From Enhydrobacter aerosaccus (GTDB taxonomy: Bacteria; Pseudomonadota; Alphaproteobacteria; Reyranellales; Reyranellaceae), in the NCBI RefSeq assembly GCF_900167455.1, contig NZ_FUWJ01000001.1:806001-870000 (forward strand): a stretch of 64,000 bases of DNA, given 5' to 3'. The notes below the pieces were generated by a model. That model did no database searches. It was not told where the DNA came from and was given only the letters and a program-made list of their open reading frames with translations. Positions 50,013 through 58,728 of this stretch are shown in pieces. The position numbers and the translations under genes are program-made. How positions within the stretch are numbered: the first letter of the stretch is position 1; every line of letters starts with the position of its first letter.

Positions 50013-51730
50013 GCGATGGCTCCGCTGGTTCGCAGCGGGGTCGGTGCCGTGGTGTGGCCCTGGGCAACCTCGAGCGGGCCGAACGCCTGCTGGCGGCCGA
50101 CGCGCATCACCAGCACCGTGTCGACTCCGGCAAGCGCGCTCGGACGATGGGCGATCACGATGACGATGCCGCCACGTTTGCGTACGCCGAGGATTGCCTG
50201 CGTCAGGGCCTCGTCGCCTTCCTTGTCGAGGTTGGAGTTGGGCTCGTCGAGCACCACCAGAAACGGATCGCCATAGAGGGCGCGGGCGAGGCCGATCCTC
50301 TGGCGCTGCCCGGTCGAGAGATTCGTGCCGCCGTCTCCGATCTGCGTCTCGTATCCGTCGGGCAGGCCGAGGATCAGCTCGTGGACGCCGGCGGCCTTGG
50401 CCGCGGCAATGACGGATTCGGCATCGGGCCGTGGGTCGAAGCGGGCGATGTTCTGCGCCACGCTGCCGGCGAACAGCTCCATATCCTGGGGCAGGTAGCC
50501 GATATGCTGCCCCAGCGCCTCCGGTGCCCACTGGTCCAGCGCCGCGCCATCGAGCCGGATCTTTCCGGCTGCAGGCACCCACACACCCACGATCGCACGG
50601 GCCAGGGACGACTTGCCGGAAGCGCTGGGGCCCACGATGCCGAGCCCATGCCCGGCCGTGAGCTGGAACGTTACCTCGTGGGCGGCGACGCGGCCCGAGC
50701 CCGGCGGCACCACCGTCACGGCCTCGAGCACCACGGAGTGCGACGGCTTGGGCAGCGGCAGGGGCTCACGGTCAGCCGGGATCTTGTTCAGGAGATCGGC
50801 CAGCCGGTGCCAGCTCTGGCGAGCGGCAACGAAGCCGCGCCACTGCGAGATGGCGAGTTCGACGGGAGCGAGGGCGCGGGCCGTCAGGATCGAGCTGGCG
50901 ATGATGATGCCCGCTGTCGCCTGTTGATTGATCACGAGATAGGCGCCGATGCCGAGAACGGCCGATTGCAGCACCATGCGCAGCACTTTCGAGATCGAGC
51001 CCAGACCGATGGCGATGTCGGCGGCGCGCTGCTGCGTATCGAGATAGCGCTGGTTGATCTCGTTCCAGCGCGTCCCGAGCCGGCCGGCCATGCCCATCGC
51101 CTGCACGGCCTCCGCGTTGCGTCGGCTGGAATCCGCGAGGCCGCTCCGGCGGCTTGCCAGGGCGCCTGCCTCGCGCGCCGGCGCCCGTGTCATGAATTCG
51201 GTGAGAAGGGTGATGCCGACCAGCAGCAGGCCGCCGACGGTCGCGGCGGCGCCGATCAGCGGATGGAACAGGAAGCAGATTGCCAGATAGAGCGGGATCC
51301 ATGGCAGGTCGAACAGCGCCGCCGGTCCGACCGTCGCCATGAAGGAGCGGATGTTATCCAGCTCCTGGAGTGGCTGCACGCCACGTGCCGCGGGAGCCAG
51401 CAGCGGCAGTCTGACGACGATGCGGTAGATCCTTAGGCTCACGGTGTCGTCGACGAATCGGGCGACACGTTGCAGCGTGCGGCCGCGGATGATGTCGAGC
51501 AGGCCCTGGAAGGCGTAGAGGAGCAGGGCGAGGGCGGCGAGGCCGACCAACGTCGGGACGCTGCGGCTGGGCAGCACCCGATCGTAGACCTCGAGCATGA
51601 AGAACGACCCTGTGAGATACAGGATGTTCAGGACGCCGCTGAACACGCCGATGCCCACGAAGGCCCCACGGCATGAGGCGAGGGCCTTCGCAAGTTCCGA
51701 TGATGCGGGACGCAGTGCAGCCTCCGTCAC
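50009..51730 (-). CDS. type I secretion system ABC exporter (PrtD-like)
   Basis: A 573-residue half-transporter with an N-terminal six-helix membrane domain (SGVLNILYLTGSFFMLEVYDRVLPSRS is typical of PrtD) and a C-terminal ATPase: Walker A GPSASGKSSLARAI, signature LSTGQRQRIGLARAL, Walker B VVLDEPNSNLD and H-loop VIAHRPSAL. There is no N-terminal C39 peptidase, so the substrate carries a C-terminal uncleaved signal. It starts with GTG, seven bases after the chitinase-like gene, which is therefore the obvious cargo. The HlyD-type adaptor follows with an ATGA overlap. Confidence 0.92.
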   Translation of the reverse strand: MTEAALRPASSELAKALASCRGAFVGIGVFSGVLNILYLTGSFFMLEVYDRVLPSRSVPTLVGLAALALLLYAFQGLLDIIRGRTLQRVARFVDDTVSLRIYRIVVRLPLLAPAARGVQPLQELDNIRSFMATVGPAALFDLPWIPLYLAICFLFHPLIGAAATVGGLLLVGITLLTEFMTRAPAREAGALASRRSGLADSSRRNAEAVQAMGMAGRLGTRWNEINQRYLDTQQRAADIAIGLGSISKVLRMVLQSAVLGIGAYLVINQQATAGIIIASSILTARALAPVELAISQWRGFVAARQSWHRLADLLNKIPADREPLPLPKPSHSVVLEAVTVVPPGSGRVAAHEVTFQLTAGHGLGIVGPSASGKSSLARAIVGVWVPAAGKIRLDGAALDQWAPEALGQHIGYLPQDMELFAGSVAQNIARFDPRPDAESVIAAAKAAGVHELILGLPDGYETQIGDGGTNLSTGQRQRIGLARALYGDPFLVVLDEPNSNLDKEGDEALTQAILGVRKRGGIVIVIAHRPSALAGVDTVLVMRVGRQQAFGPLEVAQGHTTAPTPLRTSGAIA

Positions 51731-51737
51731 GAGCCGG

Positions 51738-53699
51738 TCAGCTCGTCACCTCGAACTGGTGCAGGATCGACGAGTACTGGTACTGCGTCTGGGCCACGCC
51801 GCTGCTGTCCGGCGAGGCGTAATGGGCGCCGGCCGTGTTGCCGTTGTCGCGCGCCATCGACCACATCGACAGCTCGACCACATGGGAGTCGGTCTTGGCG
51901 TAGTTGACCAGGGACTGGGCGTCGGCGAGCGTGAAGGTCTCGCCCGCGACATCATTCACGCCGATCATCACGGTGACGCCGATCTTTGCCGCCAGCCCGA
52001 TGCTGGCGAGCTGCTTCTCGGTGGCGATCACGGCGTTGATGGCGTCCTGCCCCATCTGGCCGCCATTGTCGACCGCGGGGCCGTAATCCATCGCCATGAT
52101 GTTCACGACGTTGACCTTGACGCCATCCTTGACCGCATTCTGGAGCACGTTCAGGCCGTTGGCATCGAGGCCGGTCGGCAGGACGGGCAGGGTATAGGTG
52201 ACCTTGAGATTGGGATTGGCCGCTTCGAGCCCGACCAGCGCGGCGTCACGCAGCGTGATCGAATGTTGATCGGACACTGCTGCTCCCTCGATGTCGAAGT
52301 CGATCGAGTTCACGTGGTAGCGATCGATCACCGACTGGTACTCGGCCTGCAGCTGCGAGGCGCTGGTCGCGGTGAGTGCCGGCTCCTGGCCATTGGCGCC
52401 GCCGAACGAGATGGTGATGTTGCCGCCTGCCGCCTGGATGGCTTCGACCTGATGCTGGATGGTCGTGCCGTTGGACAGCGTGTCGTTGGTGATCGAGCCG
52501 GTTCCGCCCCAGCCAATGCCTTCCGACGAACTGAGCACGAAGGCGAGGGTGAAGTTCTCGACGCCGGAAGCCTTCGAGATCGCGCTCAGGTCGGCATCGA
52601 CACCCATCGACATGTCGATATAGGGCGAGAACTCATGGGCGATGGTCGTGGTTCCCCCGGTGCTCGTCGCCACCGCGGTGTGAACGGTGATGGCGCTCGA
52701 CTGGGCGGACGATCCCGCAAGGTCGATCGCCGCCACGCTGAACTGGTAGTCGGTATTGGCGGTCAGGCCGGTGACAGTATAGCTAGTGCCGGTCGTGGTG
52801 CCGACCTGATGGCCGTTCTCGTAGACGGCGTAGTTCGTGACGGTTCCCCCACCAGGCACGGTGGATGCATCCCAGCTCAGCACCGCAGCGCTGGCGGTCG
52901 TGGCGGTGGAAGCGAGATGCACCGGCACGGTCGGAACGGACTCGCTGCTCGATCCCGTCGCTCCGACCACCGTCCAGGGCTGACCCGACCCGGTGTGGGT
53001 CGCGGGATCGGAGCCTTCCGTCCACCAGTTCGCCTTGTAGATCACGCCGTTCTCGACCACTTCCTGGCCGGCCGTGTAGACGCTGGTCGCAGACCACGCC
53101 GCCGGCTGGGTGCTGCCGCCGGAGACGATGGTCCAGGGCACGCCGCTCGCACCCGCGATGCCGCTGTTCGCTGCCGGATCGGTGCCCTTGTTCCACCAGT
53201 TGGCGACGTAGGTCACGCCGTTCTCGGTGACTTCCATGCCCGCCGTATAGGCGATAGTCGAGGACCAGGCCGGGATTGAACCACCGGTCATCCCACCTGT
53301 CGTGGTGCCACCTGTCGTCGTCCCGCCCGTTGTCGTTCCGCCCGTCGTCGTGCCGCCAGTGGTTCCGCCCGTCGTCGTGCCGCCCGTTGTCGTTCCGCCC
53401 GTCGTCGTACCACCAGTCGTCGTGCCGCCGCTGCTCGCGCCGTTGAGGACCGTCGTCCACTCGCTGATCGCCGTCGAGTCGTTGGCAACGATATTGGAGA
53501 GATGCAGCTGGCTCAGCGTTACATTCTCGAGCGTGTAGGTCTGGTTGTTCGACGGGATCGAGATCACCACCGAGCCGTTGACTTCAGCCACTGTGAATTG
53601 GCCGCCCTGGAACCAGCCGAAGTTCAGCGTGTCGGTTGCCGGGTTGAAGTTGAGCTGCGTGTTGGTTCCCCAAGCCCAGGTGATCGCGGTCGTCGTCAT
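51738..53699 (-). CDS. modular secreted GH18 chitinase-like protein, type I secretion substrate
   Basis: A 653-residue multidomain protein with no Sec or Tat signal. Order: a novel-looking N-terminal beta-rich domain (residues 1-85; TWAWGTNTQLNFNPATDTLNFGWF), a Gly-Thr repeat linker (about 90-138), two chitin-binding CBM5/12 modules (AWSSTIAYTAGMEV...WWNKGTDP and AWSATSVYTAGQEV...WWTEGSDP), a fibronectin type III domain (about 250-340) and a GH18 barrel (about 345-653). The catalytic motif DxDxE is present as SIDFDIE near residue 466, so it is probably active on chitin or a related GlcNAc polymer. RTX repeats are absent. It is the first gene of the operon with the type I exporter, which should secrete it. 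Confidence 0.9.
   Translation of the reverse strand: MTTTAITWAWGTNTQLNFNPATDTLNFGWFQGGQFTVAEVNGSVVISIPSNNQTYTLENVTLSQLHLSNIVANDSTAISEWTTVLNGASSGGTTTGGTTTGGTTTGGTTTGGTTGGTTTGGTTTGGTTTGGTTTGGMTGGSIPAWSSTIAYTAGMEVTENGVTYVANWWNKGTDPAANSGIAGASGVPWTIVSGGSTQPAAWSATSVYTAGQEVVENGVIYKANWWTEGSDPATHTGSGQPWTVVGATGSSSESVPTVPVHLASTATTASAAVLSWDASTVPGGGTVTNYAVYENGHQVGTTTGTSYTVTGLTANTDYQFSVAAIDLAGSSAQSSAITVHTAVATSTGGTTTIAHEFSPYIDMSMGVDADLSAISKASGVENFTLAFVLSSSEGIGWGGTGSITNDTLSNGTTIQHQVEAIQAAGGNITISFGGANGQEPALTATSASQLQAEYQSVIDRYHVNSIDFDIEGAAVSDQHSITLRDAALVGLEAANPNLKVTYTLPVLPTGLDANGLNVLQNAVKDGVKVNVVNIMAMDYGPAVDNGGQMGQDAINAVIATEKQLASIGLAAKIGVTVMIGVNDVAGETFTLADAQSLVNYAKTDSHVVELSMWSMARDNGNTAGAHYASPDSSGVAQTQYQYSSILHQFEVTS
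53285..53429 (-). repeat. tandem 15-base repeats encoding a GGTTT linker
   Basis: Eight copies of a 15-base unit encode GGTTT, with one shortened GGTT unit in the middle and a final GGMT. They link the N-terminal domain of the chitinase-like protein to its carbohydrate-binding modules. Such threonine/glycine linkers are flexible. The near-identical units can expand or contract by slippage, so linker length may vary between strains. Confidence 0.9.
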
Positions 53700-53773
53700 C
53701 AAGCTCCTCGTCGCGGCGGATGCGCCGACGAACCATATCAACACTGGTTTAGCGAAGATGGGGGTGCCGCCGG

Positions 53774-53809
53774 CAACTCGGTGAAGCGGGCAAACAACTC
53801 GGTGAAGCG
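53774..53809. promoter_or_regulatory. two 15-base direct repeats with 21-base period, candidate LytTR sites
   Basis: CAACTCGGTGAAGCG occurs at 53774-53788 and again, perfectly, at 53795-53809: a start-to-start distance of 21 bases, two turns of the helix. LytTR-domain regulators typically bind two direct repeats with this periodicity. The repeats sit in the 254-base gap between the divergent chitinase/type I secretion operon and the LytS/LytTR genes. No other gene occupies the gap. The binding role is inferred from spacing and neighbours. Confidence 0.55.
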
Positions 53810-53953
53810 ACAGTTGCATCCTGCGTCGCAAAGCTATTTGCGAGCGACTCGCGTCGATGAGCGCAGGCATTGCGGTGGGCCGGGGGAAGACGATAGGTAT
53901 AGGCGCAGGGTCGAAGCCGGAAACCGATGTCTCCGGCTGCGAGGGGCGACAAC

Positions 53954-55069
53954 GTGTTGGATACGGCAATCGAGTCGATCGAAGCCTGGTGGAAGCGCCT
54001 GCCGCGCTTCTGGAAGGCGCAGAGTCTGGGATGGGGCGCCTTCGTCCTGATGGATCTGGCCGACCGCCAGCTGATCGACCGGCATTTGACCCACGACACC
54101 TTCCTGTTTTCGCTGCTGGCGACGCTGGTGATCGCGCCGGCGCTGGTCGCCTTGTCCATGGGGTTGCGGGCGATCTATGCCGCGCAGGCCCAGAAGCCTG
54201 AACTGACGCTTCGCCTCCTGGTCATCGTCGTTCTGTCCTCGGTGGCCGCCTCGGCGGTCATGGTCGTGCTGCTCTTCTTCATCCATGCCGCATCCGGAAC
54301 CGCGGAGCTGGGAAAGGATCCTCTGGTGATCCCGGCGGTGCGCTATTTCCTCGCCTTCGCCGCGTGGAGCCTTTGCTACTTCTGGGCCCACGCCGAGACG
54401 GCCCGGCAGGACGAGCATCGGCGCGCCTTGGCGGCGGAGGCAGTTGCGCTCCGGGCCGAACTCGAGGAGCTGCGGCTGCAGCTCGATCCGCATTTCCTGT
54501 TCAATGCCTTGAACGGCGTCGCGGCGGAAATTCCGCGCGAGCCGGTCGCCGCGCTGGCGATGCTGCGCGATCTCACGGCCTATCTGCGCCATTCGCTGGC
54601 GGGAATTCACCAGACCGTGGTGACCGTGGCGGCCGAGGTCGAGGGATTGTCGGCCTATCTGCGCGTCCAGCGCGCGCGCTTCGGTCGGCGGCTGCAGGCC
54701 GAGGTCGATGTGGATCCGGCCGCGACATCGCATCGGATCGCCAGCTTCCTTCTCCAGCCGCTGGTCGAGAATGCCGTCAAGTACGGCAATCGCGATACGG
54801 TGCGGCGGGTCAGGATCGAGATCCGTCTGGCCGGCAATGCCCTGAAGATAGAGATCGAGAACTCGGGCACGCTGGCGCCGAGCGTCGACCGCCTCCGCCA
54901 CCGGGCACCGCTCGGTCTCGAGAATGTGCGGCGCCGGCTCGCCCTGCATTACCCGGGGCGTCACCAGTTCAGCTTGCGTCAGCTTCACCGTGACGGCGAG
55001 GTGAAACCCGAGGACAATAGCGTGATCGCGACGCTGGTTCTGGAAGGCGAGCCGTGCTCCGGACACTGA
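53954..55069 (+). CDS. LytS/YehU-type sensor histidine kinase
   Basis: A 371-residue kinase. The N-terminal part has about four membrane helices (GWGAFVLMDLADRQ, TFLFSLLATLVIAPALVALSMGL, LLVIVVLSSVAASAVMVVLLFF, FLAFAAWSLCYFW). The His_kinase domain carries the phosphorylated histidine His180 in LDPHFLFNALN, and the C-terminal ATPase N-box is FLLQPLVENAVKYGN. The GTG at 53954 was chosen because GAGGGG lies about eight bases before it; ATG 53927 would add nine residues. The 3' end overlaps the response-regulator gene by 16 bases, so the pair is cotranslated. Confidence 0.9.
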   Translation: MLDTAIESIEAWWKRLPRFWKAQSLGWGAFVLMDLADRQLIDRHLTHDTFLFSLLATLVIAPALVALSMGLRAIYAAQAQKPELTLRLLVIVVLSSVAASAVMVVLLFFIHAASGTAELGKDPLVIPAVRYFLAFAAWSLCYFWAHAETARQDEHRRALAAEAVALRAELEELRLQLDPHFLFNALNGVAAEIPREPVAALAMLRDLTAYLRHSLAGIHQTVVTVAAEVEGLSAYLRVQRARFGRRLQAEVDVDPAATSHRIASFLLQPLVENAVKYGNRDTVRRVRIEIRLAGNALKIEIENSGTLAPSVDRLRHRAPLGLENVRRRLALHYPGRHQFSLRQLHRDGEVKPEDNSVIATLVLEGEPCSGH

Positions 55070-55785
55070 TCGTCGACGACGAGCCGCTCGCCCGGCAGGA
55101 GATGCGTCGCCTGCTGTCGGCCCATCCCGACCTCGAGATCGTCGGCGAGGCCGAGACTGCCGCCGAAGCGGTGAGTGCGATCGAGCGGCTGCATCCGCAG
55201 CTCGTCTTTCTCGACATCGATCTCGGGTTCGGCAACGGCTTCGATGTCCTCGCCGCCTTGCCGGAGCCGCCGGTCGTCGTGTTCGTGACGGCCTATGCCG
55301 AATATGCGGTGGAAGCCTTTGCCGTCGATGCCGTCGACTATCTGCTGAAGCCGGTCGATCCGGCGCGCCTGGCCGAGTCGCTGACCCGGGTGCGGCGCCA
55401 GCTCGCTGTGGCCGAATCGGCGCGCAACGGCGCGACAGTCATCGAGCTCAAGACTCCGAAGCGCTCGTTGCTGGTACCGCCGGACGAGATCGTCGCCTTG
55501 CGCGCCGAAGACGATTTCACCCGTGTCTTCGTTGCCGATCAGTCATCGGTCCTGATCTGGCGCACGTTAGGGCATTTCGAGAGCCGCCTGCCGTCGCCGC
55601 CGTTTCAGCGCCTGAGCCGCTCCCTGATCATCAACCGGGACCGGCTCAAGGATATCGAGTCGGTCTCGCGCTCCGCGACACGCATCAGGCTCGAGGGACT
55701 GGTCGAGCCTTTGCTGCTGGGGCGAACGGCGGCAACGCGTCTGCGCGACGTCCTGGCGAACGAGGGACGACCGGTCAGTCCCTGA
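55054..55785 (+). CDS. LytTR-family response regulator
   Basis: A 243-residue regulator starting at GTG 55054, inside the kinase gene. The receiver domain (residues 1-120) has the acidic pair Asp8-Asp9, phosphoacceptor Asp54 (FLDIDLGFG), a [11 protein letters not shown] switch and the conserved lysine in DYLLKPVD. Residues about 145-240 are a LytTR DNA-binding domain ([36 protein letters not shown]). It is the partner of the preceding kinase. The nearby 21-base-period direct repeats suggest that it controls the divergent chitinase secretion operon. It overlaps purA, convergent, by 11 bases. Confidence 0.92.
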   Translation: MLRTLIVDDEPLARQEMRRLLSAHPDLEIVGEAETAAEAVSAIERLHPQLVFLDIDLGFGNGFDVLAALPEPPVVVFVTAYAEYAVEAFAVDAVDYLLKPVDPARLAESLTRVRRQLAVAESARNGATVIELKTPKRSLLVPPDEIVALRAEDDFTRVFVADQSSVLIWRTLGHFESRLPSPPFQRLSRSLIINRDRLKDIESVSRSATRIRLEGLVEPLLLGRTAATRLRDVLANEGRPVSP

Positions 55786-57067
55786 ACGGGTCCGTCACCA
55801 GGATCGTGTCCTCGCGCTCGGGCGAGGTGCTCAGCAGCGCGACCGGGCAGCCGACCAGCTCCTCGATGCGGCGCACATACTTGATGCAGGTGGCCGGCAG
55901 TTCGGCAAAGGAACGCGCGCCCCTGGTGCTCTCCTCCCAGCCTTCGAACTCCTCCCAGATGGGCTTGATCTTGGCCTGTGCGCCCATGGTGAAGGGAAAA
56001 CGCTCGATGCGCTTGCCGTCGAGCTCGTAGCCGACGCAGACCTTGATCTCCTTGAGGCCGTCGAGCACGTCCAGCTTGGTCAGCGCGATGCCGTCGATGC
56101 CATTGAGCTTCACAGCCTGGCGCACCATCACCGCGTCGAACCAGCCGCAGCGACGGCGGCGGCCGGTGTTGGTGCCGAACTCGTTGCCGCGATCGCCCAG
56201 GAGCTGGCCGATCTCGTCCTTGAGCTCGGTCGGGAAGGGGCCGTCGCCGACTCGCGTGGTGTAGGCCTTGGCGATGCCGAGCACGTAGCCGACGGCGCCG
56301 TTGCCCATGCCGGAACCGATCATGGCCTGCGCCGCCACCGTGTTGGAGGAGGTGACGAAGGGATAGGTGCCGTGATCGATGTCGAGCATGGTGGCCTGCG
56401 CGCCCTCGAACAGGATGCGCTTGCCGGCGGCGCGCAGGGCATCGAGGCGCTCCCACACATCCTCGGCGAAGGGCAGGATCTTCGGAGCAAGCTCCAGCAG
56501 CTCGGAAAACAGCGCTTCCGCATCGACGGTTGGTCTGCCGAGGCCCTGGCGCAAGGCATTATGGTGCGCCAGCAGCGTGTCGATCTTCTTGCGCAGCTGT
56601 TCGGGTTCGGCGAGATCGCCGACGCGGATGGCGCGCCGGCCCACCTTGTCTTCGTAGGCCGGGCCGATGCCGCGGCGGGTCGTGCCGATCTTGATCGTAC
56701 CGGGCACGTCCTCGCGCCAGCCGTCGAGATCGCGGTGCAGCGGCAGGATCAGCACGGCGTGATTGGCGATCTTGAGGGTCTCCGGCGTCACCGACACGCC
56801 CTGAGCGGAGATCTTCTTCACCTCTTCGAGGAAGTGCCAGGGATCGACGACGACGCCGTTGCCGACGATGGACAGCTTGCCCTTGCGCACCACGCCCGAC
56901 GGCAGCAGGGCGAGCTTGTAGGTCTGGTTGCCGATGACCAGCGTATGGCCGGCATTGTGGCCGCCCTGGAAACGCACCACGACCTCGGCGCGCTCGCTCA
57001 GCCAGTCCACGATCTTGCCCTTGCCTTCGTCGCCCCACTGGGCGCCGATCACTGCCACGTTGGCCAT
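55775..57067 (-). CDS. purA: adenylosuccinate synthetase
   Basis: A 430-residue enzyme, the usual length, joining IMP and aspartate with GTP in AMP synthesis. [18 protein letters not shown] is the phosphate-binding loop with catalytic Asp and Lys, GGHNAGHTL supplies the catalytic histidine, and [48 protein letters not shown] and the C-terminal [31 protein letters not shown] are family blocks. A terminator-like hairpin lies in its leader. It is monocistronic as seen here. Confidence 0.97.
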   Translation of the reverse strand: MANVAVIGAQWGDEGKGKIVDWLSERAEVVVRFQGGHNAGHTLVIGNQTYKLALLPSGVVRKGKLSIVGNGVVVDPWHFLEEVKKISAQGVSVTPETLKIANHAVLILPLHRDLDGWREDVPGTIKIGTTRRGIGPAYEDKVGRRAIRVGDLAEPEQLRKKIDTLLAHHNALRQGLGRPTVDAEALFSELLELAPKILPFAEDVWERLDALRAAGKRILFEGAQATMLDIDHGTYPFVTSSNTVAAQAMIGSGMGNGAVGYVLGIAKAYTTRVGDGPFPTELKDEIGQLLGDRGNEFGTNTGRRRRCGWFDAVMVRQAVKLNGIDGIALTKLDVLDGLKEIKVCVGYELDGKRIERFPFTMGAQAKIKPIWEEFEGWEESTRGARSFAELPATCIKYVRRIEELVGCPVALLSTSPEREDTILVTDPFRD

Positions 57068-57404
57068 TGTCTTTTCCTTCGGCGGTTCCCATCACACACG
57101 AAAACGCCTCCCCGGGCCGGTTCCGGAGAGGCGTGACGCTGGATAGCACTTTGGTCGGGTCGGGGCTAAGGGAAAAGCCCGCAGGCGGTGCGGCAGAAAT
57201 GATCGGTTGTCAGGGCGCGCGTGCGGCGCACCGAGACGGACCAAAGCCCCTATCCCAAGTGTGTTCAATCCGCGTCAAAGCATCCCTTCGAGGGCAATTC
57301 CGCGAAGTAATGATTGTCTTCCGTCTAGCAATGCATATCGTTCGCAAAGCGGGACGCGGGCACAAGCCTAAGCGGGACCTGCATTAGCCTTAGGGAGGCA
57401 AACG
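57068..57404. other. purA/livK intergenic region (337 bases)
   Basis: This divergent gap contains no open frame worth calling. Its left part is the purA leader with a hairpin/T-run (57101-57135, minus strand). Its right part should hold the livK promoter: a weak TTGTCT (57314-57319) and TATCGT (57336-57341), 16 bases apart, are the best pair seen, and GGGAGG precedes the livK ATG. Confidence 0.5.
57101..57135 (-). terminator. terminator-like hairpin in the purA leader
   Basis: On the minus strand ACGCCTC, then CCGG, a seven-base loop, CCGG and GAGGCGT, followed by TTTTCGTG: a GC-rich stem with a T-run, as in intrinsic terminators. It ends 33 bases before the purA ATG, and no minus-strand gene lies upstream of it within the window. 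It may therefore attenuate purA transcription, or be a leftover terminator from a gene lost upstream. Confidence 0.6.
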
Positions 57405-58661
57405 ATGTCTGACGGGATCAGGCTAACGGCGGGTCGTCGCAAATTTCTGGCCGCCACGGCGGCTGTGGGCGGCCTTCAACTCAGCAGTCCATTCATCATC
57501 AAGGCGCGCGGCGACGTGCCAGTGAAGATCGGCTTCATCGATCCGATCACCGGCAGCCTCTCGGCCCTCGCGGTCAGCGAGGTCGAGGGCGCCAAATGGA
57601 CGGTCGACCAGATGAACAAGAAGGGCGGCATTCTCGGCCGGCCGGTCCAGCTTCTGGTCGAGGACAGTGCCAACGACACCGGTACCGGCGTCCAGAAGGC
57701 CCATAAGCTGATCGAGCGCGACAAGGTCGACGTCATCATGGGCGACGTGAACTCCGGTATCGCCTACGCGATCATGGGAGTGACGTCCGACAAGAAGGTG
57801 CTGCACATCGTGCCGGGTGGCCATACCGACCCGATCACCGGCAAGGACTGCAAGTGGAATACCTTCCGCACCTGCAACACCACGGCCATGGACGCCGCTG
57901 CGGTGACGGGAGAACTGGTCAAGCGCTTCGGCAAGAAATGGTTCTTCGTCACGCCGGATTACGCCTACGGCCAGACGCTGCAGGCCAACTTCGTCAAGAA
58001 CCTCGAGAAGCTGGGCGGCACATGGCAGGGCGACATGCTTCCGATCGCCAACGCCGATTTCTCGGCGACCCTGATCAAGGCCAAGGCCTTCAAGCCGGAT
58101 GTGCTGCTGAACAATATGGGCGGCGCGGCCCAGATCAACTGCATGAAGCAGTTCGTGCAGTTCGGCATGGCCAAGGAGATGGCGCTGGGCGGGGCGCTGT
58201 TCGAGATCGAGGCGATCCGGTCGGTACCGAAGGAGGCGCAGACCGGCTGGTGGGTCATGGAATGGTACTGGAACCAGCCCAATGTTCCGCAGGTGAAGGA
58301 ATTCGTCGATGCGATCTCACCCTCGATCGGGAACAGGAAGCCGACGGCGCGCCACTGGATGGCCTATGTCTCGCTGCAAGCGGTGAAGCTTGCGGCTGAA
58401 AAGGCCAAGACCCTCGAGGCGGTGAAGATGGCCCAGGCGCTGTCCGACCTCGAACTGCCGCCCGATGTCTCGCTGTCGCCCAACAAGATCAAGTACCGGG
58501 CCGGCGACCACCAGCTGATGAGCGACATCTTCGTGGGCCAGGTCCATCCGCCCGGGCCGGACGGACCGGACGACCTGTTCAAGGTGGAAGAGATCGTGAC
58601 AGGCGAGAAGGCGGCAGGCCCAGCGGAGGAGACGGGCTGCAAGCTCGTCTGGCCCTCCTAG
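57405..58661 (+). CDS. livK: branched-chain amino acid/amide-type ABC substrate-binding protein
   Basis: A 418-residue family-4 periplasmic receptor. The N-terminus contains AGRRKFLAATAAVGGLQL, a twin-arginine (RRKFL) export signal. The mature part begins VKIGFIDPITGSLSALAVSEVEGAKWTVDQMNKKGGILGRPVQLLVEDS, the usual Leu/Ile/Val-binding protein opening, with the Peripla_BP_6 fold throughout. It is followed by an intrinsic terminator and then livHMGF, an order that usually gives surplus receptor over transporter. The ligand may be an amino acid, amide or aromatic acid; the liv name indicates the family. Confidence 0.9.
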   Translation: MSDGIRLTAGRRKFLAATAAVGGLQLSSPFIIKARGDVPVKIGFIDPITGSLSALAVSEVEGAKWTVDQMNKKGGILGRPVQLLVEDSANDTGTGVQKAHKLIERDKVDVIMGDVNSGIAYAIMGVTSDKKVLHIVPGGHTDPITGKDCKWNTFRTCNTTAMDAAAVTGELVKRFGKKWFFVTPDYAYGQTLQANFVKNLEKLGGTWQGDMLPIANADFSATLIKAKAFKPDVLLNNMGGAAQINCMKQFVQFGMAKEMALGGALFEIEAIRSVPKEAQTGWWVMEWYWNQPNVPQVKEFVDAISPSIGNRKPTARHWMAYVSLQAVKLAAEKAKTLEAVKMAQALSDLELPPDVSLSPNKIKYRAGDHQLMSDIFVGQVHPPGPDGPDDLFKVEEIVTGEKAAGPAEETGCKLVWPS

Positions 58662-58673
58662 GCTGGCCGCAAG

Positions 58674-58704
58674 CGCCGCCGGATTTTCCCGGCGGCGTTT
58701 TTTT
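58674..58704 (+). terminator. intrinsic terminator between livK and livH
   Basis: CGCCGCCGG (58674-58682) pairs with CCGGCGGCG (58689-58697) around ATTTTC, followed by seven T residues. It lies 12 bases after livK and 24 bases before livH. Partial readthrough would give more receptor than membrane components, a common arrangement in ABC importer operons. Confidence 0.9.
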
Positions 58705-58728
58705 CGCACTTCCGTCCGGAGTCGGCTG

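Noticed and set aside
53302-53538. Plus-strand open frame of Pro/Val repeats (VVPPV) opposite the chitinase gene
   Set aside because: It is the antisense reading of the GGTTT linker repeats; it has no ribosome-binding site and no domain, and the opposite strand has a clear multidomain gene.
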